This document shows, piece by piece, positions 45,774 through 55,817 of a DNA stretch of 64,000 bases (position 1 is its first letter; each line of letters opens with the position of its first letter). Source of the stretch: UBA1161 sp002311745 (GTDB taxonomy: Bacteria > Planctomycetota > Phycisphaerae > Tepidisphaerales > Tepidisphaeraceae); NCBI GenBank assembly GCA_050018415.1, contig JBEKAB010000002.1, positions 62,001 to 126,000 on the forward strand. Direction: 5' to 3'. The notes under the pieces are model-generated. The model saw only the letters and a list, made by a program, of their open reading frames with translations. It searched no databases and was not told where the DNA came from. The position numbers and the translations under genes were made by a program.

Positions 45774-45802
45774 ACTATATCGGTTGGAGGCACGGATGCG
45801 AA
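45774..45802 (-). promoter_or_regulatory. Candidate acyl-CoA ligase promoter overlapping the divergent gene
   Basis: On the minus strand TTCGCA (45797-45802) and TATAGT (45774-45779) are 17 bases apart. ATG 45764 lies nine bases downstream of the -10-like box. The -35 box lies inside the SPOR gene's first codons. Confidence 0.5.
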
Positions 45803-46632
45803 TACGTTTCATGATTAGCGGCGTTTGGCTGCTGGCGGCGGGGTGGCTGGCGATGTCCGGCGGTTGTGCCGGCAATCCACAATCGCGACAGACGCTCAAT
45901 GAGTGCGAGGGGGCTTTGGAGGCGGCGGACCAGGCCGCCAACCGCCTCGATTTTGCCGCGGCCGCCCAGCAATATGACCGGGCGATCATGGCTGCGGATC
46001 AGGTGGTGGCGGCGGGTGTCGCGGCCGATCAGGCCGAGGCGCATTTCCTGCACGGCCGGGCCATCGAGGATCGGCGCAAGCCGGACGCCGCCGCCACCGC
46101 CGCCGACCTGGCCGCCGCCCGCCACGACTACGCCCTGGCCCTGAGCGAAAAGCCCTCCCTGCCGCTGGAAGCGCGCCTGCACGGCCAGCTCGCCAACGTC
46201 GCCTATTTCCAGGAAGATTTTGCCACCGCCCTGCAGCAATGGACGCTCGCCTACGCCCAGCTCGAAGATCCGCAGTCGAAACCGTGGGTGCTGTACCGCA
46301 TGGGGCTATGCCAGCAGCGGCTGGGTCGATTTGCCGATGCCGACCGAACCTTCGTCATGGTTCAGGAGCAGTATCCCGGCACGGAAGTGGCCGCGCGGGC
46401 CAAGGCACACCAGGGCGTGCGCGGTTTCTACGTGCAGGTGGGCGCCTTCTCGCAGGCGGAGGACGTTGCCAAAGCCGCCGCCGCCGTCACCGCCGCCGGT
46501 TCCATCCCGCAGCAAGCCGAGGAAAAAGGCCTGACGATCGTCCGCACCAGCGGCGTTCCGTCGTACGCCCTGGCCGTGGCCCTGCGATCGAAACTGGCGG
46601 CACATTATCCCGATGCGCGGATCATGCCGTAG
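45796..46632 (+). CDS. TPR-containing lipoprotein with SPOR domain
   Basis: 278 residues from ATG 45796 with GGAGG five bases upstream. A signal peptide (WLLAAGWLAMSGGC) ends at a lipobox cysteine. TPR-like helical repeats follow. A SPOR domain begins with GFYVQVGAFSQAEDVAKAA; these domains bind denuded peptidoglycan at division sites. The upstream promoter region must lie inside the divergent ligase gene. Confidence 0.82.
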   Translation: MRIRFMISGVWLLAAGWLAMSGGCAGNPQSRQTLNECEGALEAADQAANRLDFAAAAQQYDRAIMAADQVVAAGVAADQAEAHFLHGRAIEDRRKPDAAATAADLAAARHDYALALSEKPSLPLEARLHGQLANVAYFQEDFATALQQWTLAYAQLEDPQSKPWVLYRMGLCQQRLGRFADADRTFVMVQEQYPGTEVAARAKAHQGVRGFYVQVGAFSQAEDVAKAAAAVTAAGSIPQQAEEKGLTIVRTSGVPSYALAVALRSKLAAHYPDARIMP

Positions 46633-46690
46633 GGGCGAAGAGGGGGAGAGGGGGAGACGGGGAGAGGGGGAGCGCCAGGGGCCGAGAGAT
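46633..46690 (+). repeat. G-rich purine tract with G-quadruplex potential
   Basis: Just after the SPOR gene stop, five runs of four or five G separated by short GA-rich loops lie within 46635-46672. Confidence 0.6.
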
Positions 46691-46759
46691 CGGAGATGCA
46701 CTGATTGCGAGTTCCACCAATAGCGCGTTCGTGGTAGATCAAGCCGGAGAAATCCCGCG

Positions 46760-47458
46760 ATGAAACGACCCTACGTCATTTGTCACATGTGCACAACGAT
46801 CGACGCCAAAGTTCTGGGCGATCGCTGGAGCAAGCTGCCGGGCGGGAAAGCGGGCGGCAACCTGTTCGAGACGACCGCTGCCCGCTTCGGAATCGATGCA
46901 TGGCTTGTCGGCACGACCACGATGAAGGAGTTCTCCGGACGCGCGGCAAAGCTCCGCCCCCCTCCAGCGCCGGTCCGCCCCGGCGATTTCGTCGCCAACC
47001 CGAAAGCCAAGAGTTTTGCGATCGGCATCGACGCCAAGGGTGTGTTGCGGTTCCAGAGCGGCGACGTCGACGGCGACCACGTCGTGCTGCTGATCACCGA
47101 GCGAGTCAGCGACGCCTACCGCGCCCACCTGCGCAAAGCAGGCGTTTCTTACCTGCTCTGCGGCCCCACCCGCGTCGACCTGCCCCGCGCTATGAACAAG
47201 CTGTACACAACGCTCGGCCTGCGCAAACTGATGCTCGAAGGCGGCGGCAGACTCAACGGCTCCATGCTGCAAGCGGGATTGGTGGACGAGATCAGCCAGG
47301 TCGTTTTGCCGATCGTGGACGGCGGCGGCCCCGGCGTAACCGGCTTCTTCGATCCCCCCGGCAGGCCGCCGCGATCGGCCGCGGCAAGCCTGCGCTTGCT
47401 TGGCCACGAATCGCTCAAGGGCGGAGCGCACTGGTTTCGTTATCGCGTCCGACGCTAG
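46760..47458 (+). CDS. RibD C-terminal/dihydrofolate-reductase-like reductase
   Basis: 232 residues of the RibD-C/DHFR fold. RPYVICHMCTTIDAKVLGD opens with the characteristic beta-1 and LMLEGGGRLNGSMLQAGLVDEI is the conserved C-terminal motif. The NADPH-dependent substrate may be a pyrimidine intermediate or another small molecule; many single-domain members have no known substrate. It is monocistronic here. Confidence 0.8.
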   Translation: MKRPYVICHMCTTIDAKVLGDRWSKLPGGKAGGNLFETTAARFGIDAWLVGTTTMKEFSGRAAKLRPPPAPVRPGDFVANPKAKSFAIGIDAKGVLRFQSGDVDGDHVVLLITERVSDAYRAHLRKAGVSYLLCGPTRVDLPRAMNKLYTTLGLRKLMLEGGGRLNGSMLQAGLVDEISQVVLPIVDGGGPGVTGFFDPPGRPPRSAAASLRLLGHESLKGGAHWFRYRVRR

Positions 47459-47476
47459 GCGGCCAACACGCCGGCG

Positions 47477-47608
47477 CTAAATCGCTTGGCACGCGTCCTT
47501 CCAGGGCGGGCAGGAGCAGACTAGGTTGCGATCGCCGTAGGGGGTGTTGATTCTTCCCACGGCTGGTCAGAATTTGTAGTGCCGCAACCATGGCGCCGCA
47601 TGCGCGGG
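47477..47608 (-). pseudogene. Decayed 3' end of a second gcvP gene
   Basis: The reverse complement encodes residues like the GcvP C-terminus in the same frame, ending TPYGDRNLVCSCPPWKDACQ then AI and a stop. One codon is TGA where gcvP has TGG (KFW), so it is broken. DNA identity to the true gcvP 3' end (about 48674-48805) is roughly 80% over about 140 bases. Confidence 0.8.
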
Positions 47609-47719
47609 TTATGCCGTGAAGCCACCAAACGTGAACCGTGAAGACGTGAACGGCAGAGTCTGAGAATCAGGTGATGTCCCCGTTCCGGGTTCCCGTTCCG
47701 GCTCCCGTTCCTTAGCTTG

Positions 47720-48274
47720 TCAGCGGTCGTACCATCTCCAGAGATTGCCGGGACCCCTGAGTCCCAAATCCTCTTTGCCTGGAAGACGCAGCCACGAGCC
47801 TTCAGGTAAGCTCCCGAACTGATTCTTGGGAACGATGTGGGTAAAACCTTCAGGGCTCTTGACCGAAATAATATACCCTTTTTGAGAGGAGTTTCGGGTT
47901 TCGCCGTCCTGGCCTTCAATAAACGTCGTTAAGGTGCGCAACTCGTACAAATAGTCGCCATTCCACGGAGTATGCGGCACTTCTACAAGATAAGGCCCCT
48001 TCCAACTGGCCGATCTGGATCCCAGGTCCGGCAAAGTAGACAAGGCACGGATCCCTTGTTCGGATCCTGGAAACTCGCCGAGGTCTGTCTTGTAGCTAAG
48101 TAATGCCTTTGACAACATTTCGATATCTGCGTCCATTTTCCGCGTTGCCGCCTCTGCGTCGACGGTTGGCAACACCTTGCTTGGCATAATTTGATTCCCG
48201 GGCCCTGGCTGACATCCTGTGCCCGCGAGAATCAAAATTACCAACGCCATACATTTTGAAATCTGCATATTCAT
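47720..48274 (-). CDS. Lipoprotein with GspG-like pseudopilin domain
   Basis: 184 residues from ATG 48274. The start has a lipoprotein signal (ILILAGTGC), not the prepilin signal usual for GspG. From about residue 55 the protein has the GspG C-terminal pattern: ADIEMLSKALLSYKTDLGEFPGS, EQGIRALSTLP, WKGPYLVEVPHTPWNGDYLYEL. The function is unclear; it could be an anchored relative of pseudopilins. The gene is AT-richer than its neighbours and stands between two gcvP ends. Confidence 0.75.
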   Translation of the reverse strand: MNMQISKCMALVILILAGTGCQPGPGNQIMPSKVLPTVDAEAATRKMDADIEMLSKALLSYKTDLGEFPGSEQGIRALSTLPDLGSRSASWKGPYLVEVPHTPWNGDYLYELRTLTTFIEGQDGETRNSSQKGYIISVKSPEGFTHIVPKNQFGSLPEGSWLRLPGKEDLGLRGPGNLWRWYDR

Positions 48275-48675
48275 GGTCAATCGTCCCTTCTTGTCCTGGC
48301 TCGCCGAAAGCAGGGCCACGTGAGATGTAGTCAATGGTGTAATAGTAAATCTCCTCTTAAAACTCTGCAATATTGCGCGTGGCGAACTTCGCTCGGAAAT
48401 CAGTGCGAAGTCCGGCGTGCGATTTGGGATTCCACGTGCGGGTCGAATGGGGACATCACTGATATTCCGAAGCGGGCGCAATTCCGCCGCGGCATTTTGT
48501 GATCGGTCAACGATCTGCCCAATACAATCGTGATTATCTTGTCGGGGGCCACGTTCACCTACAACCAGAACAGGAACCAGATGAGCCAGTGGGCGTCGCC
48601 GACGTCATTTTACACCGCCTCTTGGACGGAACTGCTGACTGATCATCGCGCACACGAGGTTTGAAGACGCCGGCG
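48275..48675. other. Insert DNA between the GspG-like gene and gcvP
   Basis: These 401 bases contain no intact gene. The left part is the leader of the GspG-like gene with AT-rich sequence. The right part holds the HEPN-like fragment listed separately. Confidence 0.5.
48530..48664 (+). pseudogene. Gene fragment whose end resembles a HEPN protein start
   Basis: A 44-codon frame ending SWTELLTDHRAHEV resembles MSWAKLLADHRVTRV, the start of the HEPN gene at 38079, at both protein and DNA level. It then hits a stop. The first 30 codons are unrecognised. It seems a decayed fusion or junction of two fragments. Confidence 0.5.
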
Positions 48676-51534
<2,859 letters not shown>

Positions 51535-51568
51535 TGGGGATATTTCTGACTGCCGCGCTCGCTGATTT

Positions 51569-51643
51569 CGATCCTAATCCTACTCGTAATCTTAATTTTG
51601 ATCTTGTTCTTACTCTTAATCGTAATCCTAATCTTAATCCTAA
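51569..51643. repeat. Degenerate TAATCN/GATTAN hexamer repeat between gcvH and gcvP
   Basis: On the plus strand units such as TAATCC, TAATCT, TAATCG recur about ten times. The tract is much AT-richer than its surroundings. It lies between the gcvH stop and the gcvP start, so in the minus-strand transcript it would be a GAUUA-rich leader segment. Confidence 0.7.
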
Positions 51644-52020
51644 TGTCCGATCTTCTTGAGATACTCCTCGGCCGAGAGCAGTTTTTCCACATCGCCCGGT
51701 CCCGCGACCTGCACCTTGATCATCCATCCGCGCTCATACGGATCGGCGTTGACCAGGCCGGGATTGCCGGCCAGTTCCGCGTTGATTGCCGTGACGCTGC
51801 CGCTGACGCCGCTGAGCAGGTCCGCGGTAGCTTTGACCGATTCGATTTCACCGAAGGCGGCGCCGGCCCGCAGGGTCTGGCCGACCTCAGGCAGTTTCAC
51901 GTAGGTGATGTCCGTCAGCTCGTCGGCGGCGAACTGCGTGATGCCGATGACGACCAGCTTGTCCTCGGGCTTGTGCCACTCGTGGGTCTGCAAATAACGG
52001 CGATCTTGGGGAACGGGCAT
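51640..52020 (-). CDS. gcvH: Glycine cleavage system H protein
   Basis: 126-residue lipoyl carrier. The lipoylated lysine is in GEIESVKATADLLSG. EWHKPEDKLVVIGITQFAADEL and YERGWMIKVQV are standard. Eight bases follow the gcvT stop. Confidence 0.97.
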   Translation of the reverse strand: MPVPQDRRYLQTHEWHKPEDKLVVIGITQFAADELTDITYVKLPEVGQTLRAGAAFGEIESVKATADLLSGVSGSVTAINAELAGNPGLVNADPYERGWMIKVQVAGPGDVEKLLSAEEYLKKIGH

Positions 52021-52028
52021 ACGGAATC

Positions 52029-53129
52029 CTATTCTTGAGGTTTTCGATAAAAGGGCAACGGGACGATTTTGGCTGCGACGGGCGCGCCGCGCAGATCCAC
52101 CTGCACGTCCGCAGCGGCGGCGGCATGGGCGGCTTCCACGTACGCCATGGCAATGCTCTTGTGCAGCGTGGGGCTGAAGGTCCCGCTGCTCACCTGACCG
52201 ATGGCCGCGCCGTCCCGTTGCACCGCCGAGCCCTGACGCGCGATGCGCGGGCCTTGCAGCTCGAGCCCGACCAGTTTTTTCGCTGGTCCGCGCTGAACAA
52301 CCGCGCGCAGCGCCTCTGCCCCCAGAAAATCCTTTTTCAAATCGACGGCCCAGTCCAGCCCCGCGGAAATCGGATCGATGTTTTCGCTCAATTCGTGCCC
52401 GTACAGCGGCATGGCCGCTTCCAGGCGCAGCGTGTCGCGGGAACCCAGCCCGGCGGGCTGGATCACCGAATCGGGCTGGTGCATCTCCTCGGCCATCGAC
52501 TTCACCGCCGACGCCGCCGCCTGCGCCGAAACGATCATCTCCACGCCATCCTCGCCGCTGTATCCGCTGCGAAAGACGGTGAACCGGTTCATCATGTGCG
52601 TCCCGCTTTCAAACCCCCAGCGCGGGATGGACTTTAGATCGATCGCCAAGGTATCGCTCAGGATTTCGATGACGCGCGGGCCCTGGACCGCCACCATCGC
52701 GGTGGATTGCGTCCGATCGGCGATCTCGACGGCAAATCCGCCGCCGTCGCGAACGGAGGCAAGGTGCTTGACGATTTTTTCCCGGTTGGAGGCGTTGCAG
52801 ACGATCAGCCAGTGCTTGGCATCCTTGGAGACGATCACGTCGTCCAGCACGCCGCCGGCTTCGTTGCAGATCAAGCTGTAGCGGCTCTGCCCGATGCGTT
52901 GCTTGGCGACGTTGCGACTCAGCACGCGGTCCAGAAACGCCGGGGCGTCTTTCCCGCTGACATAAAGCCGCCCCATGTGACTGACGTCGAACAACGATCC
53001 GCTGCTGCGTGTGTGCTGGTGCTCCTGGACGATGCCGCGATACAGCAGGGGCATTTCCCATCCGGCAAATTCGACCATTTTCGCGCCGAAGGAGACGTGA
53101 AATTCGTAAAGCGGCGTACGCAGCAGCAT
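52029..53129 (-). CDS. gcvT: Aminomethyltransferase (T protein)
   Basis: Transfers the methylene group from GcvH to tetrahydrofolate. The 366 residues contain FAGWEMPLLYRGIVQEHQHT, GSLFDVSHMGRLYVSG, GYSGEDGVEM, and GLGSRDTLRLEAAMPLYGHEL, all typical. ATG 53129 starts at the conserved RTPLYEFHV. A longer open frame running upstream crosses the aldehyde dehydrogenase gene and is a shadow. It heads the operon gcvT-gcvH-gcvP. Confidence 0.95.
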   Translation of the reverse strand: MLLRTPLYEFHVSFGAKMVEFAGWEMPLLYRGIVQEHQHTRSSGSLFDVSHMGRLYVSGKDAPAFLDRVLSRNVAKQRIGQSRYSLICNEAGGVLDDVIVSKDAKHWLIVCNASNREKIVKHLASVRDGGGFAVEIADRTQSTAMVAVQGPRVIEILSDTLAIDLKSIPRWGFESGTHMMNRFTVFRSGYSGEDGVEMIVSAQAAASAVKSMAEEMHQPDSVIQPAGLGSRDTLRLEAAMPLYGHELSENIDPISAGLDWAVDLKKDFLGAEALRAVVQRGPAKKLVGLELQGPRIARQGSAVQRDGAAIGQVSSGTFSPTLHKSIAMAYVEAAHAAAAADVQVDLRGAPVAAKIVPLPFYRKPQE

Positions 53130-53219
53130 GAACCGGCGAAAGGTAGTCCCCGGGTCCAGCCGGGTCAAGAAATCCGTTCTCTCCTGCCCGCGGTCCACTT
53201 GGGCATCTAAGATAATGTG

Positions 53220-54581
53220 ATGAGAGCCATCAATCCGGCAACGGAAGAGACGGTCGCCGAATATCCCGAGCATACCTGGCCGCAGATCGAGCAGGCGTGC
53301 GCGGCGACGCGGTCGGCCTTTGCCCTGTGGCGCAACACGCCGCTCGAGCAGCGCTGCCGCTTGATGCGCCAAGCGGCGGCACTCCTGAGGCAAAGGCGAA
53401 GCGAGTTGGCCAAACTGATGACCTGCGAAATGGGCAAGCCGATCACCGCCGGGGAGGCGGAGGTGGATAAGTGCGCCGCGGCCTGCGATTACTTCGCCCA
53501 AAATGCCACGAAGTTTCTCGCGCCGCTGGAAATCGCCTCGGACGCCTCGCGCAGCTACGTGCGGTTTGAGCCGCTGGGGCCGATCCTGGCGATCATGCCC
53601 TGGAATTTTCCCCTGTGGCAGGTGTTTCGATTCGCCGCCGCGGCGCTGGTGGCGGGCAACGTGGTGCTGCTGAAGCACGCCCCCAACGTCCCCGGCTGCG
53701 CCCTGGCCATCGAACGATTGGCGGCCGAGGCGGGATTCCCCCGCGGTGTCTTGGCGGCGCTGCTCGTATCCGACAATGCCGTCGCGGAACAAATCGTTTC
53801 TCATCCGGCGATTGCCGCGGTGACGCTCACGGGCAGCGAGCGCGCCGGCTCGGCCGTGGCCGCCGCGGCCGGAAGAGCGCTGAAGAAAACCGTCATGGAG
53901 CTGGGTGGGTCCGATCCGTTCATCGTGCTGGCCGACGCCGATGTTCCATCCGTGGCCGCCGCCGCGGCCCAGGCCCGCTGCATCAACAACGGACAGAGCT
54001 GCATCGCCGCCAAGCGGTTCATCGTTGAGGCACCGATCGCCGAGGAATTTGAATCGGCCCTGGCCGCGGCGATGTCCGCCATGAAGGTCGGCGATCCCCT
54101 GGATCGCGCCACGCAGATCGGCCCGCTGGCGCGATTGGATTTGCTGGAGAATCTGCACCGCCAAGTGCAAACCAGTATCGACCAGGGGGCGCGTCTCCTG
54201 TGCGGCGGGCGCAGGCTCCCGGGTAAGGGATTCTTTTACCAGCCCACCGTTTTGGCCGATGTACATCCAGGGATGGCCGCATTCGACGAGGAGACCTTCG
54301 GTCCTGTTGCCGCGGTCACGCGCGCCGTCGACGTGGACGACGCGATACATCTGGCCAACGAATCGCGCTACGGCTTGGGCGTCAGCCTCTGGACGAAGAA
54401 CGTCGATCGCGCCCAAGCGCTGGCCGCGCGTTTGGACGGCGGCTGTGTTTTCATCAACGGCATGGTGCAATCCGATCCACGGTTGCCGTTTGGCGGGATC
54501 AAAAGCAGCGGGTGGGGCCGGGAACTGTCGGAGTTTGGCATGCGCGAATTCGTGAACATTAAGACGGTATGGGTGCGTTAA
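53220..54581 (+). CDS. Aldehyde dehydrogenase, succinate-semialdehyde-type
   Basis: NAD(P)-dependent aldehyde oxidation, 453 residues. The catalytic Cys is in NNGQSCIAAKRF and the general-base Glu in VMELGGSDPFIV. IMPWNFPLWQ is the cofactor-binding start. The combination resembles GabD-type succinate-semialdehyde dehydrogenases, but the substrate is not proven. GTG 53217 and ATG 53220 are adjacent; ATG is taken. It is divergent from gcvT, with 90 bases between. Confidence 0.87.
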   Translation: MRAINPATEETVAEYPEHTWPQIEQACAATRSAFALWRNTPLEQRCRLMRQAAALLRQRRSELAKLMTCEMGKPITAGEAEVDKCAAACDYFAQNATKFLAPLEIASDASRSYVRFEPLGPILAIMPWNFPLWQVFRFAAAALVAGNVVLLKHAPNVPGCALAIERLAAEAGFPRGVLAALLVSDNAVAEQIVSHPAIAAVTLTGSERAGSAVAAAAGRALKKTVMELGGSDPFIVLADADVPSVAAAAAQARCINNGQSCIAAKRFIVEAPIAEEFESALAAAMSAMKVGDPLDRATQIGPLARLDLLENLHRQVQTSIDQGARLLCGGRRLPGKGFFYQPTVLADVHPGMAAFDEETFGPVAAVTRAVDVDDAIHLANESRYGLGVSLWTKNVDRAQALAARLDGGCVFINGMVQSDPRLPFGGIKSSGWGRELSEFGMREFVNIKTVWVR

Positions 54582-54665
54582 GAGGCGCAGGTCGGGATTA
54601 ACGTTGCGGGAGTGGAAATGGATCGTCGCGTTGCCTTAGAATTCGGCCGCTTTAACGGACATCAC

Positions 54666-55817
54666 ATGTATCACAGGGCGATTTGGATTTGGCTGTGCGG
54701 GGCGTCATGCCTGGCATTGGTGGCGGTGTGCGGCTGCAATCGTTCGGGCGGTCAAGGCGGCTTTGCCATGCCGCCGCCGAGTGTCACCGCCGCCCCCGTT
54801 TCCGTCATGGACGTGCCGGTGTATCTGGACGAGATCGGCAAGACCACGGCCACCGAGGTCGTGACCGTTCGGCCGCAGATATCCGGGAAGCTCACCCAGC
54901 AACTGTTCACCGATGGCGCCGATTTGCAGCCCGCCCAGGCGCTGTTCACGATTGATCCGCGTCCGTTCCAGGCGGCGTTGGATTTCGCCCAGGCTTCCCT
55001 GGAGCAGAACCGGGCCCAGCTCGCCGATGCCCAGACCAACTTCAATCGCGTCGCCAGTCTGCTGGCGAGCAAGGCGGTGGCCCAGCAGGATTACGACGAC
55101 AAGAAAAACCTCGTGGCCGTCGCCCAGGCCAACGTCAAATCCGCCGAGGCTTCATTGGAGATCGCCGGACTGAACCTGGAATATTGCTCGATCACCTCTC
55201 CCATCGAGGGCCGGGCCGGCCAGGCGTTGGTGGACACGGGCAACGTCGTCAACGCCAATGCCACCGACCTGCTGGTGATTCAGAAGATTTCGCCGATCTA
55301 CGTGGACTTCACCATCCCCGAAACGGAGCTGGACCGCGTCCGCCAGGACATGGCGCAGGGGTTGCTGAAGGTGCAGACGCACACGCAGGATGATCCGCAG
55401 CCGCCGGCCGAGGGAACCGTGCAGTTCCTGGATAATGCCGTGCAGGACGGCACGGGCACCATCAAACTGCGCGCCACGATCCTCAACAAGGACCGTCGCT
55501 TCTGGCCCGGGCAGTTTGTGCAAGTGCGTCTGATCCTGGCCACGATTCCCAAGGCGCTGCTCATTCCCGCCGAGGCGGTGCAGGTCGGCCAGCAGGGCCC
55601 GTACGTTTTTGTGATTGGCCCCGACGGCAAGGCCGAGCAGCGCGACGTGTCGCCCGGCCAGCGCCAGGGCGACAAGGTGGTCATCACCAAGGGCGTGGTG
55701 GCCGGCGAGACCGTCGTGCGCTCGGGCCAGTTGATGGTGATCCCCGGCATGCCGGTGACGGTCCTCAAACCCGCAACGCAGCCCGCCGGCGCCGTAGCGG
55801 CCGGAGCCGCTCCATGA
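54666..55817 (+). CDS. RND efflux periplasmic adaptor (membrane fusion protein)
   Basis: Lipoprotein adaptor of a tripartite efflux pump. 383 residues with a signal peptide and lipobox (ALVAVCGC), a barrel-sandwich hybrid domain with VRPQISGKLTQQLFTDGADL, a helical hairpin, and a beta-barrel with NKDRRFWPGQFVQVRL. The family is HlyD_D23/MdtA-like. An upstream ATG 54618 has a better spaced GGGAG but would give a 22-residue n-region. The stop overlaps the next start (ATGA). Confidence 0.9.
   Translation: MYHRAIWIWLCGASCLALVAVCGCNRSGGQGGFAMPPPSVTAAPVSVMDVPVYLDEIGKTTATEVVTVRPQISGKLTQQLFTDGADLQPAQALFTIDPRPFQAALDFAQASLEQNRAQLADAQTNFNRVASLLASKAVAQQDYDDKKNLVAVAQANVKSAEASLEIAGLNLEYCSITSPIEGRAGQALVDTGNVVNANATDLLVIQKISPIYVDFTIPETELDRVRQDMAQGLLKVQTHTQDDPQPPAEGTVQFLDNAVQDGTGTIKLRATILNKDRRFWPGQFVQVRLILATIPKALLIPAEAVQVGQQGPYVFVIGPDGKAEQRDVSPGQRQGDKVVITKGVVAGETVVRSGQLMVIPGMPVTVLKPATQPAGAVAAGAAP

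Noticed and set aside
53130..53219. Glycine riboswitch upstream of gcvT
   Set aside because: A GCAGGAGAGA stretch resembles one conserved part, but the rest of the aptamer is missing and only 90 bases are available between divergent genes.
52029..54470. gcvT reading extended upstream to a protein of over 800 residues
   Set aside because: The extra N-terminal part lies opposite the aldehyde dehydrogenase gene and has no domain. GcvT homology begins at ATG 53129.
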